In this document: piece after piece, positions 22,401-32,513 of the stretch
How the letters are laid out: each line of letters begins with the position of its first letter
Numbering within the stretch: position 1 is the stretch's first letter
Origin: Echria macrotheca
Taxonomy: Eukaryota; Ascomycota; Sordariomycetes; Sordariales; Schizotheciaceae
Direction: 5' to 3'
DNA: 64,000 nucleotides
Assembly (NCBI GenBank): GCA_030411725.1
Contig: MU839830.1
Coordinates: forward strand, 496,001 to 560,000
The notes under the pieces: generated by a model
The model's database searches: none
What the model saw: only the letters and a program-made list of their open reading frames with translations
What the model was told of the DNA's origin: nothing
Made by a program: the position numbers and the translations under genes

Positions 22401-22626
22401 TGTACAAACGTAAAACTCCTTGCCCAGCCCATAGTAGAAACTCGCTTTGTACGGGAATGGTCAAGATGACAAACAGGGCGCCGGTGGAATACTGCACATC
22501 AGGGTGCTCTCCATGAAATCGTAAAGGAAAAGACGAGGTACTGCGCAGAGACCTGACCACTCGCGATTACCGCCGCGTACCACAATATCTGTAGCAAGGC
22601 GGTGACAGCTGGCGTGAGTCGGCCGG
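19467..22626. other. Gene-poor region, 3.2 kb
   Basis: The part next to 19466 is the promoter of the minus-strand anchored protein. The rest has many open frames but none with domain, intron or composition support. Two minus-strand frames, 22088-21810 (starting MPWDYEAMLKEGVELEALQT) and about 22500-22147, look slightly protein-like and could be a small lineage-specific gene or a relic. The last part near 22627 is 3' UTR of the next gene. Confidence 0.45.
21810..22088 (-). other. Possible small open reading frame of 92 codons
   Basis: The frame starts with ATG at 22088. Its first 40 residues (MPWDYEAMLKEGVELEALQT, then KDCETWRCVLQEALNQ) are helical and charged, with Cys residues, while the last 40 look like random sequence. 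There is no recognised domain. It may be a short gene whose true end is reached by splicing, or chance. Confidence 0.2.
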
Positions 22627-23913
22627 CTAGACCTCCCATTCAACCTCCACCTCGGGCTCGCCTCGGCTCAGCGCCGCAAAGGACGACTGCTGAGTAAAAG
22701 ACCTCGCCGTCTTGGTGTTTCCGTTGGTGGTCGCCTTTTGCGGTTTGGCGACGGCGGGTTGTGGCGCAGCCGGTTGGGTCTGGGTAGCCGCCGACTCAGG
22801 CTCGACCAGCTTCTCGCTGGTAGGCTCCTTCTTCTTTGACTTGTTCGACTTCTTCGTCGTAACGGTGCTCCACGCCTCTTCTCCGCGAAGAATCTCCATC
22901 TGTTCTTCCTCGGAAGGAAGTGATGCCATCCAGGTCTCGTCTTTGTTGGATGTCTGCGGGGTAGCCTTGGGCGCCGGCGTGTCGCTCTGGCTGCCAGTAT
23001 CGAACGTGTCGAGAAGCTGGACGGTACCGCCGTTGACGGGACTGCTCGGGGCACCGTTAGCGCCATTGCTTAACCAGACAGACGGCTGAGCTTGCGAGGC
23101 CATAAAGCTAGAGCCGTCCTTGGCAGCTCGGCCTTCAGCAATGCGGGCCGCTCTTCTCTGGGCTTCCAGGGCAACCTGCCTCTGCTGCTCAGTCTCCTCA
23201 CGGAGAGCCTTGGCCGCCTCGTTCTTCTGACGGTTCTGGCGCTGCTTCTTCGTTTCGACCTTCTCGGGCGCCTTGGCCTTCTTCTCCTTCTGCTTGACGC
23301 TGTCGGTACCGGTGAGACGGAGGACAGAGGGGCCGGGAGCCTTGGGCTCCAGCATGTCGGTGACGTCGCCCGAATCGGCGGCCTTCACCTCGGGGGAGGC
23401 CACGGGGGACTCGTCGTCATCGGCATCCGCGCCGGCCGTCGAAGATGGGGCCGAAACCTTGTTGTCCCCAGCTGGCTCGTCAATCGTGCGAGCACGCGAC
23501 TGCTTGACCGACTTCTGACGCTTCTCGTCCTTCTTCGGAGCGTTCAGGCTCGTGCCTTGCTTGACGCTCGCCAGCTGACGGGCGAACTCGCGGTTGTCCA
23601 CACCATCGTCGGTGCTATAGTCGGGTGTGTGCGCGGGGTTCGGAGCCGGTTTCGTTGCCCGCGGCTTGGGCTGTGCTGCCGCTTTGACAGGCTCTTCAAC
23701 GTCCTTGCTGAAGGCTTCTACTCGTTGGCGCTTGGCCTTCTCCTTTGGATCCTTGCGATTTTGACCGGTGTGCCTGTCCTCGAGCTTCGGGGCCTGAGAA
23801 GGTGCCGCCTTGATGCTTCGGCCCCGCTTTCTCTGGCGGCTGCTGACGATGTAGTAACCGGCGATGGCGGATACGACGGCCCAGCCGAGGAGGGTGGACA
23901 TGGAGATACCCAT
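22627..23913 (-). CDS. N-terminally anchored coiled-coil protein of unknown function
   Basis: A single exon encodes 428 residues. Residues 7-23 (TLLGWAVVSAIAGYYIV) form a transmembrane anchor followed by basic SSRQRKRGR, placing the body in the cytosol, probably on the ER or nuclear envelope. Residues 30-200 are charged and disordered. Residues 208-262 are a Lys/Glu/Gln/Ala-rich coiled coil (KKQRQNRQKNEAAKALREE and beyond). A C-terminal block has EEEQMEILRGEEAWSTV, then a basic Lys/Ser run and the end SFAALSRGEPEVEVEWEV. The layout is like ribosome- or tether-type ER proteins, but no family is certain. A second Met at residue 5 could also be the start. Confidence 0.8.
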   Translation of the reverse strand: MGISMSTLLGWAVVSAIAGYYIVSSRQRKRGRSIKAAPSQAPKLEDRHTGQNRKDPKEKAKRQRVEAFSKDVEEPVKAAAQPKPRATKPAPNPAHTPDYSTDDGVDNREFARQLASVKQGTSLNAPKKDEKRQKSVKQSRARTIDEPAGDNKVSAPSSTAGADADDDESPVASPEVKAADSGDVTDMLEPKAPGPSVLRLTGTDSVKQKEKKAKAPEKVETKKQRQNRQKNEAAKALREETEQQRQVALEAQRRAARIAEGRAAKDGSSFMASQAQPSVWLSNGANGAPSSPVNGGTVQLLDTFDTGSQSDTPAPKATPQTSNKDETWMASLPSEEEQMEILRGEEAWSTVTTKKSNKSKKKEPTSEKLVEPESAATQTQPAAPQPAVAKPQKATTNGNTKTARSFTQQSSFAALSRGEPEVEVEWEV

Positions 23914-25173
23914 GATGGATGAGGCGGAGGTTGATGTGCCTCCGGGGCGCGGCCTAGAAATGTAGGTCGATGCGTCGCCGACAGGAAGGAGGTGCTCTCA
24001 GCACAGCAGCGTGGCCAATTGAGCGTTTGCCGGCGTAGCGTGCGGCCAGTATGCTGGATTCGACACGGCAGCAATGGTTGGGAGGATGTGTCGAGAGGCA
24101 ATTGCAGACTACGTTCGCCGCACAATTGCGTCGAGGCTTCCAAGCCAAACGTGGCAGAGTGTGTAGAACTTGATTCGACGTCGTTGGCTTGGAGGATGGC
24201 GGGAGGATGGGCAGACCAGTTTATTAAAGAGAGTGTGGTTGGTGGTCAGTGGGCGATGGGGGATGGAGAGGAAAAAGGCTGCAAGCTTGGCTGCGAAGTT
24301 ATTTTGACGAGCACACCCTCGGCGGCAGGTGCAAGGTGTTCTCTCAGAACTTCGGCTGTCGCCCCCAGTCGATCGCACCGGAGAAAGGTGCCGACCACTC
24401 ACGCACAGGTCAACCCCTGCGATGCGGCTTGGCCGTAGCCTTTCACGTGACCTGCCAGGGGTTCAGCTTCGGCTGGAGACGAGTTTTGCAGAATTGCTGC
24501 CCCTCCTTGAACCACCTGAACGGCTCGTTGGATGGCCTTGTGATGGAACACAAAATGGCCGTGTTACAGCCGGGTGGTTTGCTGAAGCGCTGGTGGGAAG
24601 GTAGCAGAGATGTTCAGTTTCAAATGCCTCAGGAGAGAATACGAGTGTGAAATTTAAGCAACACCCAGGTCTTGCTACCACTAGGCCGGAAATAGCCACA
24701 TTTTTCAGGTACGACTAACTCAGGACTGTGCAAGACCTCGCGCGTATGTGCAGCACCTAGGAGAAGACGCATGCTGTATAAATCCGCAGCTAAATGTGCC
24801 CGTCATGAACTGGTGTCACGGCTCCGCCCTTATCGGCCGATTTGTCTCGGATTGCCTGCGAAAGTGCCCCGGTGTCGGAAGCCGCCGAGGAGGAGCTGTA
24901 CTAACTAGCTGTAGCCTCTAGCAGGCTTCTAGCGGCAGAACATCGGCCTTATCTCAGTGCCATTCGGGAAGGTATGTCTTGGTAAATGTTGGCCGTAAGA
25001 GGGGCAGCCCGATCATCAGCGGAAAGAACGGACGGTTTGTCTGGACTGAATAAGTCTTTCGCATAAAGAGATCTATGCTGCATCTAAAGTGTTTTTTCCT
25101 CTGCTAGCTCCGTAATCTCTCGTCATTTGCACATCTCAGCCCAAAATCCCCTGGTTGAGACCCAATCGACATC
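23914..25173. other. Intergenic region between divergent genes
   Basis: This holds the promoter of the coiled-coil membrane protein at left and of the nucleoside hydrolase at right. Open frames around 24000-24650 have no protein-like features. Nothing else is recognised. Confidence 0.6.
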
Positions 25174-26699
25174 ATGGCGCCTAAGAATCGCATTATCATC
25201 GACACCGACCCGGGTAGGAAAACTGAAGAACCCGTGTCTCGATGGCGTCCGTACTGACACTGAAAAGGTGTCGATGACGTACTGGCTTTGCTGCTGGCGC
25301 TGAGTGCTTCGCCCGAAGAGCTCGAGGTTGCCATGATCTCCGTGACATACGGCAATGTGGAACTGCAGAGGTCTGTCAAGTTCCCTCTGGGAAACTGCCG
25401 TTCTGACACTCCCGCAGCTGCCTCCGCAATGTCGTTGCATTATTCCATGTGCTGGAGAAAGAAATGGCCTGGCGGGAGTCAACGGGCAGGAAGAGTTCCT
25501 ACGGAGCCCTTCGTGCTTTCAAGCCCGTGGTTGCCGTGGGAGCCGAGCACCCACTCGAAGATGAGCTCTTGATGGCAGACCATTTCCGTAAGGCCATGAA
25601 ATTCTCTCAGAGATATAGTTGATTGACCTAGAAACCTAGACGGCGCCGACGGTCTACATGGTGTCCACGAGGCAGTAAGTGACTGCGGGTTCATCCTTCT
25701 CGTCCCTTCTCGTCTCTAACCTTGATACAGCATCCCAATCTGTCTCCCGCAGATACATGGCTCGCGTTGTTTACCGATGGCGACAGTGACCCGGCCGCCT
25801 CCGCTGAGCCGCCGTCTTATTCGTCATACTTCACTCCTAGCAAATTTGCGGCACACAAGGAAATCCTTCGCATCCTTGAAGAGGAACCCAAGGATACCAT
25901 CACGATCGTCGCCATTGGCCCGCTGACCAACGTGGCATTGGCGGCGGCAGAAGATCCCGAGACATTTCTGCGGGTCAAAGAGCTGGTCGTCATGGGAGGC
26001 GCTGTAGCCCTAGAGGGCAATATCACGCCGTGCGCTGAATTTAACTGCTATGCAGATGCTGTTGCCGCCGCTAGAGTCTTCGCCTTGACGTCCCCCACAC
26101 CGGCGTCAACCATGCCGCCAACTATCCACGGCAAATCAGTCCTCCCCGCTTATCCGGCCAAACTGTCGCGACAGCTCAAGTTGACCCTTTTCCCCCTGGA
26201 CATCACCACTCCTCACGAGCTCCGGAAGACCTACTTTAACGAGAAGATCAGGCCTCTCAAGGAGGCCGGCAGCCCTCTAGCCAACTGGACCGACACCTTC
26301 ATGAACGGAACTTTCAACAAAATTGAGTCGATGCTCGGAGACGGAAGTGAGCCGGGTCTCTCGCTCCACGATCCGCTCTGCATATGGTACATGTTGACTC
26401 GGGATAACGCGGCATGGAAGCCAGTGCCGAAACCCGAGGACATCAGGATCGAAACGTGCGGACAATGGACCAGAGGTATGCACGTTGTCGATCGCCGCAT
26501 CCGCGCAAAGCCAGGCGAGACGGACACACGACTCCAGACGCAGCCCCAAGACCCTATGGATTCCCTCACGTTGGACGAAGTACCGGGTGACACCATGGGC
26601 TGGCTCAGCGTGAGAAAGGGGAACAGGATCAACAGGATCGTCGAGTCTCCCGGTGTTGACCTCTTTGCGGACGTTTTGGTCAAGCGGCTGTTTGACTAA
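25174..26699 (+). CDS. Inosine-uridine preferring nucleoside hydrolase
   Basis: Five exons (25174-25213, 25268-25370, 25418-25587, 25640-25674, 25731-26699) encode 438 residues. Introns of 47-56 nt have clear acceptors, and the joins restore the family sequence. The calcium-binding DTDPGVDD motif (Asp10, Asp12, Asp16, Asp17) spans intron 1. VTYGNVEL follows intron 1's exon, and AIGPLTNVALA lies at about 177-187. The ligand block AEFNCYADA is near 218-226, and SLHDPLCIWY carries His329 and Asp330. The enzyme splits the N-glycosidic bond of ribonucleosides to base and ribose for purine or pyrimidine salvage. It has no signal peptide, so it is cytosolic. At 438 residues it is longer than bacterial members, with insertions near 125-150 and 245-300, as in other fungal paralogues; base preference cannot be read. 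It converges on LSM8, 226 nt away. Confidence 0.92.
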
Positions 26700-26925
26700 A
26701 TAGCTCTCATTTGGGGGGATGCCGTTGCTTCAGAGGGAGTAGACAATCTCTTTACAGTGTCAGCAAGAGCTTCGGGATAAGAACAAGTGAGCCGTGAAAA
26801 AGCATACCCATCGAGTCAACCGTTTCATCCCAGGAAAAAGTGTATCTCCGTCACAGTAATCCAGTCAGGCCGCTACCGGCATCTGCCAACCATCGTAGTT
26901 AGGCATCCACACCCAATCCAGCCGA

Positions 26926-27370
26926 CTAGTGCTTGGTAGTTCCGATCGGCGCGCCTTTCACCTCTGTCCAGTTTATACTGGCGTCGAGCGCCTCGTCAAC
27001 AAGACCGACCAGACAGACATTTTCGCCGCGGATGATGTACAGGCCATGGGGGATCTCGGCCGACGGCTCGCCGTCCTCGACGCTGCGGATGACGCGCTCT
27101 ATCGTTCCTGAGAGGACCTGTCGGAGGCAACAACCATGATCAGTTTAACACTGCGAATAAAGGTGAGGGACTTGACTATGATTCACTCACCAGGTTGGTA
27201 GTGTTATCATAGGAGGCTAGGTTTCCCACAAGGTTCCGCCCGTCGGTTGTGATGATGCAGACCTTTTCTGTGTACAGTTAGTTACAAGACTATGCATATA
27301 TACACCACACCCTCCCTCCGGCCTGAGGGGGGAAAAGGAACTTACTCCCAACATATGCGTTCAGAGACAT
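26926..27370 (-). CDS. LSM8: U6 snRNA-associated Sm-like protein LSm8
   Basis: Three exons (27370-27346, 27267-27191, 27117-26926) encode 97 residues; the first coding exon is only 25 nt. The Sm1 motif runs from about residue 8 to 43 (VGKKVCIITTDGRNLVGNLA and DNTTNLVLSG). The Sm2 motif is GLYIIRGENVCLVGLVDE, with the IRGxNV core. The start MSLNAYVGKKV and the short tail are typical of LSm8, which distinguishes the nuclear LSm2-8 ring from the cytoplasmic LSm1-7 ring. The ring binds the 3' end of U6 snRNA and serves splicing. Length agrees with other fungal LSm8 proteins. The upstream segment to about 27850 is its promoter. Confidence 0.95.
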
Positions 27371-27983
27371 CTTGCCGGCGCTTGGCTTGTTCTGACGGCG
27401 GAGGTGTGCTCTCTCTCTCAATCACCAACAATCACGCGGGAACCTGCGCCGGTGAGCCGGTAGTCCCAGACGCGGCAGCGCAAGTAGCAGGAGGCTTGTT
27501 CGATATCGTCGAGCTCGAGCTCAGAGATGAAAGGGTCTAGGTGAAGAGGTACTGGCCTGGCGCAGTACGGCGCGCTAGCTTGTCGCAATGTCGTCGGCGT
27601 GAGAAAAAGTGTCCCAAGGAATTACCGGGTAGTTTTGGCGGTCGAAAACCACAGGTAGCTCGGGGAAACTTGTCCTATACGGCTCAAGGAGGTTGGATCG
27701 GGGATTTCGACGCGTCAAGGTGTGCTCTCTCACTTAGAATACTGAAAAAGAAGTTTGGGCAAATCGGCACTGCCTTGAGGAGCTTCCTCGAGCTTCGGTT
27801 GAGGACAAGGCGGTTTGCGATTGGGTTCATTGGAAGAAGTGGAGCTGGTGTGGTGGGGGATTAGCGCGCGGATCGAAGCTTGCACAAGGTGCTCACGCGC
27901 TAAGGCGCAAGCGCTAGACGCGGTATAAGCGCGTGCCCCTGAGGAAGCTGTGTTTACCACCCCCTGAAGACACAACCCATACA

Positions 27984-28660
27984 TCACGAGAATGTATGGA
28001 AGACACTCTTCTCAAGTCTATTAACACCAAGGGAGATACTTTCTGATGACAACTTGTGCCATTCGCTAAAATCCCAAGTGAAATCACAGCCCTTAGCCTC
28101 AAGGCCTACCATCTCGCTTTCAACGTCAGCCAGGGTTAGCCAAAACTGATCGTCTTTCAGCATCACAATTGCAGAAGAGCAGTCTTGTGGCAGATCTCAT
28201 TTACCTCGGGTCTTTGCTACCTTGTATATACACTAGTTCCTGCATTAGTTATTGTTCGTGCTACTTGCTTTCTCCGGAAAACAGCACCAGGAGCAATGGC
28301 AAGAGACAGAAGTGGAACGCTTGAACAAGACTTGTATACCAACCAGCCCCGGGATTCTCGAGTACCTGTGTGACTTGGATGAGTCAATTCGAACAACAAT
28401 GAAAACAGGACAAACGGGTTGTGCCACCGTTCCGTTCTTTCCGGCGATAGACTCTCGTCGGCACAGATCCTGCTGGTATAACTTCTGCGGCCGATGTCGA
28501 GATCTCGTTCCACAGACTGGTAGAGGAGACCAGAGGTGGATGCATTCGAGTGGTAGATGAAGACTGCTCCTCCTCCCTCAGCAAAGCTGGCAACGCATCT
28601 CAACAGCGGATGCGCGCAAGATGCATAAACCACTCCAACTATCTCAAGGCCCTTTGGCAA
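27984..28660 (-). pseudogene. Possible gene relic or unrecognised exons
   Basis: The frame from 28166 to 27984 reads like an exon (DDQFWLTLADVESEMVGLEA, then KGCDFTWDFSEWHKL) and is preceded in frame by DLPQDCSSAIV up to a stop. Upstream on the same strand a second frame (GLEIVGVVYASCAHPLLRC, then GGGAVFIYHSN) also looks coding, and its likely N-terminal continuation (HSFAAHEFEIALAKG) is in another frame. No splice pair joins them cleanly. I cannot name a family. They may be remains of a decayed gene or chance. Confidence 0.25.
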
Positions 28661-28697
28661 GTGCGATCTCGAATTCGTGGGCGGCGAAAGAGTGAAG

Positions 28698-29433
28698 GGA
28701 TTTGATATCCCACCCCCCCCCCCCCCCCCCCAAAAAAAAAAAAAAGAAGGGGATTCAATGGGGCTGTACGGGAGAAGACGACTGCGGTATGATATCTTCC
28801 CTTTTAGTCTGGCCAGACTTTCCGTGAGCCTTTCACACCTTTGCTAACGACGGAGTTCGGAGGAAGCGGCCAGACCATTCCACACGCCGTGGGAGAATCG
28901 ACTTGCGATAGAGGGGGCTGTTTCTTGCGAATGTAAGCGGTTCTGGTGACACACTAGTGACTGGTTAAACCGGCGTAATCCCATTGCCTGACGTTGTCTA
29001 TCCTGGAGGAAACTTGGATAGAGAGGACGGTGAAATATCTCCAGCATGTTTGCAAGCCCCAGACAAGAGAATACTCCAGGAAAGCTGAATTGCCGACTAT
29101 CAAGACTCCAAGCATCTTGGTTTCATGATCAGTAGCATAGCGATCTCCGTTGCGGCCTACGGGAGCTTGGACAGTCAACTGGGAGGCCTCCAACACCCTC
29201 CTCAGATCTCGATGCTACCGCTGGACTAAACACCAAGACTTCCTGCCCCACACGCAATAGCAAGCATATGTAGGACCTCATCCAGTCAGTCTTGGTCAAC
29301 AGCATCTGCGAATGAGACACCCCCGTCGAGCCACGTGCTCGTAGACCTTAGGGCCGTCGGGCCTAGTCTTAAGCTTCCAGATAAAAGCTCACCAGCGGCA
29401 AGACGGAATCAAGTCTTGGATTTGATATCCCAC
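28698..29433. repeat. 16-bp direct repeats 720 bp apart
   Basis: GGATTTGATATCCCAC occurs at 28698-28713 and again at 29418-29433 in the same orientation. The flanking bases are unrelated. The left copy runs into a C20-A14 tract. There are no terminal inverted repeats and no transposase-like frame between them. Confidence 0.5.
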
Positions 29434-30337
29434 ACATGACGTGCAGACGTGCGCGACACAGTCAGAGAGCCTTGCAGGCAGGCTCGATGACGATTTTGCT
29501 CATCCTAGCGATCCACACGTGCCTAGACCATACGGGAGTTAACCGTTTTGATTGACCCCAGATTGTGCTGATGGCTAAATTTGGTCTTGGAAGGCTCGGC
29601 GAGGCTCTTCGTGATGGAGGAAGTGCCGAGACAGGGGTAGGCTAATCTGACGTCCCGTGTTGACCAGACGGAAGCCAACGCCACAGCGGAAGGAGCCGAC
29701 GAGCACACCCCCTTTTCCATATCAGATGGCCGGAGGATTCTCCATGTTGCTTCCGCGAAACAGAAACAACATCTCGGTCAGCCAGATACGGACTTCTCTA
29801 GAATCCCACCGCTGTAACGCCGATAAGGCCGCGTCTCCACGGCTTGCCGCACTTGACATATGGGGAAGCGGAGCTTGCGAGCGAAATCGGCATCTTGGTC
29901 GGAATGGAGAAGACAGACACCGCGCCTTGATTGCCACCGAAATGCGCGGATAATCGATTGCTCGGCTCCCGGACGTTGGGTGGGCCAATTTCTGCATGTA
30001 ACCCAAGATGGACACCAGATCTTGATCCGAATTCCTGAGCATTCGCTGTCACAACCCTCGTTGGAATCAGATTCCGGTGAGAGTCGTCCGGGCGGGGCCG
30101 ATGAAGGTTCGTCAGCCACCCGAGCCGTGTTCAGCTTCCCCGCGACGCCGACCCCGCTCAACCCCATGCACTCAGTGGGGGATCTCTCCCAACACAAACC
30201 CCCAATCGTTCAGCGTCGATGGCGTGGTCCAGGATCAACAAAACTTGCAGGGCTTTGATCTAGCTGCGAAATCGGCCTCTAGCTCTGTTTAGCTGGGGGC
30301 AGCTCCAAATTTCGGTGTGTCTCGGCGCGAGATCAGC

Positions 30338-31486
30338 ATGAGCCGGTCCGTAGTAAGAGTCGGGGCCAAGCTACAAAGGACTGTCGCGATCAGTCGCAAG
30401 CTCCAACATCCTAAGCAGCTTGGTCCCCTCGTCACCGGTCCTCGGTTCCAATCCACCATGAGCGCGAATGCCAACATGTTGAGGTCCAATCGCCTCGCCC
30501 AGGTCTTCCGGGAGGGCCAGCGCCCCTCAATGGGTCTGTGGCAGATGATACCCGGCAGCAACGTGTCGAGAATCCTCGCCAGGACGGATGGTGTCGACTG
30601 GGTCATGGTGGACTGCGAACACGGAAACATTGACGGTAGGAAACGCCCGGAATGTGGCCGACGGCGACCTCCCAGACGCTCGTCCCGGTACCATGAGAGC
30701 CCAGCCAGCTTAGATGACCATCTTTAGATGCTGCTATGCACGAGGCCGTCCCCGCAATTGCTGCTCTCGGCGTGTCGCCAATCGTGCGGATACCGGACCT
30801 TCAACCTTGGATGGTGAAACGTGAGCAGTTCTCGACAGCCCCAGTCCCGAAATGGCCGGCAGTTGCTGATGGCAATAACAGGTGCGCTTGACAGCGGTGC
30901 CCATGGAGTCAGCTACCCGTCTCTTGGGTGACACGGATACGTCGCTGACATGCGCTAGATATTGGTCCCCTTGATTCGGACGGTTGATCAAGTCCGGGAC
31001 GTCGTGGCCGCCTCCAAGTTTCCGCCCCTCGGTCGACGGGGTTTCGGCTCCCCCATAGCGCCGCAGAACTTCCAGCCGGTGCCGAGCTTCACTGAATACC
31101 TCCAGCAAGCGAACGAGAGCCTCTTGACCATGGTACAGATCGAGACCCAGGAGGCGTTGGATTCGGTGGAGGAAATAGCACCGCTCGTCGACGTGCTCTT
31201 CGTTGGTCCGTTCGACCTCGGAAACAACATCGGCCATCCCATCATCGAGGGCAGGATAGATGTTGAGCTTGACGAGGCCATCACCCGGGTCTTGCGGGCC
31301 GCCGTGGCGGCAGGGAAGAAATGCGGCATCTTCTGCACCGGCGGGGAGCAAGCGAGAAAGTATGCGGAGGCTGGGTTTCACATGATCAGTGTAGCCACCG
31401 ATTACACAGCGTTGGGCGCCGTGATGGCTGAGTCACTCTCAATCGCGCAGGGCAAGGGGGACTATCAGAAGGCGGCTTCATATTGA
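30338..31486 (+). CDS. HpcH/HpaI aldolase family protein
   Basis: Four exons (30338-30635, 30728-30820, 30882-30907, 30959-31486) encode 314 residues; exon 3 is a 26-nt microexon. The class II aldolase barrel starts at about residue 50. DGVDWVMVDCEHG gives the active-site His95, GRRGFG an Arg motif, MVQIET the metal ligand Glu201, and FVGPFDLG the ligand Asp225. The family performs metal-dependent aldol cleavage or condensation of 2-keto-3-deoxy acids or 4-hydroxy-2-oxo acids with pyruvate; the exact substrate is open. Residues 1-40 are rich in Arg, Lys and Ser and lack acids, as in a mitochondrial presequence. A second Met at 41 (MSANANMLRS) begins the conserved part, so dual targeting is possible. 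It converges on the glutaredoxin-like gene with 192 nt between stop codons. Confidence 0.9.
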
Positions 31487-31678
31487 AAGTGGATATATGG
31501 ATCTAGGCACGGCTGTGCTTCCATCAGCTGCCCGCGCGTAAACGGGAGTTTATCTTTCTCAGTCGTCAGCTCGCAGTACGGACATGTAATGGAAGCTGAG
31601 CATGCCGCTACGTACCGCTGAGATGATTGAGCACATTCGAGGTGTAACAGGGAACTAGGGGTCCGGGAGCATGGCGTC

Positions 31679-32048
31679 TCATTTTCTCTCGACGTCGTCG
31701 ATCTTGGCGAGGACGTCTTCGTGGGTAAACGAATGCATCAATTTGACGGCTTGGGAGGACTTGTTAGGGTCCTCGGGTGGGTCTACAGACTTGCTGATAT
31801 GGATCTGTCGTTGTTGAGTGCGTGAGATTTCTGGATAAAAAAGTTGGACCTACCACAGGGATGTCGAACTCGTAGTTGTCCCGCCAGCCTTTGGCTTCCG
31901 GTCTCATAATGTTGACGGCATTGAAATCAAATGGGCGCTGCGCCCAGGCCTGGGCGAGCTCCCTCTTGGCCTTTGCGCAGAGACCGCAGTGGTCGCGCGT
32001 GAAGAGAGTGACCCTCACGGATTCCAGCAGCCGACTGGTGGCACGCAT
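31679..32048 (-). CDS. Glutaredoxin-like protein (DUF836/YDR286C type)
   Basis: Two exons (32048-31854 and 31804-31679) encode 106 residues; the 49-nt intron has GTAGGT and CAG ends. The fold is a short thioredoxin-like domain: a first strand VRVTLFTRD, the redox motif HCGLC with Cys21 and Cys24, a helix AKAKRELAQAW, a strand FDFNAVNI, and a cis-proline-type segment FDIPV-IHIS. The C-terminal helix ends DVLAKIDDVERK. The family is called glutaredoxin-like because glutathione-binding residues are not well kept; the role is unknown, presumably thiol-disulphide exchange. The short basic N-terminus could target mitochondria. It is divergent from the CHORD gene, with 465 nt between start codons. 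Confidence 0.88.
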
Positions 32049-32513
32049 CTTGAGCCGAAGTTGAAACAAGGTGTAGGCGCGGCTCAATCAAGCTTCAGCT
32101 GTCGACTTCAGCTTTGGAGCAAACTCTACGGAATAAGAAGGCATTAGTCATAGCGAGCCAACCCAGGGGCCGGCAGCTGCCAGCCTGCCACGCGCCAAAG
32201 TCGCGTCTGCATCAGTGCGTTCGCGACGGGCTGAATTACCCCGCCCCCACCTCCAGTCAGCTCCGCGGTGAGAGCAGCTGCCAACGGCCCCTGCCACGAG
32301 TGGAAGCTCCAACGGATTTTGACAGAAGCTTCTACAAGATCGGCTGGGCCCGACTATTTTGACACCGCCCGCTCACACACCCGCCTCCGTCCTACATTGA
32401 AAGTTACTTTAATTGTAGACTTACGGTAGTCTAGTCGGAATCGTTGACAGCACCGCTTCACCCTACATACCCACTACCGCCAATTTCGGGTTTCGCCTGT
32501 CTCGGCCGCTGCA
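32049..32513. promoter_or_regulatory. Shared divergent promoter of the glutaredoxin-like and CHORD-CS genes
   Basis: Only 465 nt separate the two start codons, so the regulatory sequences overlap. No TATA box or clear heat-shock element array is visible. Confidence 0.5.

Larger units (their letters stand above)
27371..30337. other. Gene-poor region with possible gene remnants
   Basis: The left 400 nt are the LSM8 promoter and the right 300 nt the aldolase promoter. Between them are minus-strand stretches that look partly coding (28166-27984, about 28660-28200, 29200-28954) but are broken by stops and frame changes, a C20-A14 homopolymer (28713-28746), and two copies of a 16-bp sequence (28698 and 29418). 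No intact gene could be built. Confidence 0.5.

Noticed and set aside
23092..23922. Plus-strand open frame of 276 codons rich in Leu and Gly
   Set aside because: Antisense to the coiled-coil membrane protein gene; it mirrors the Lys/Glu/Ala codons of that gene.
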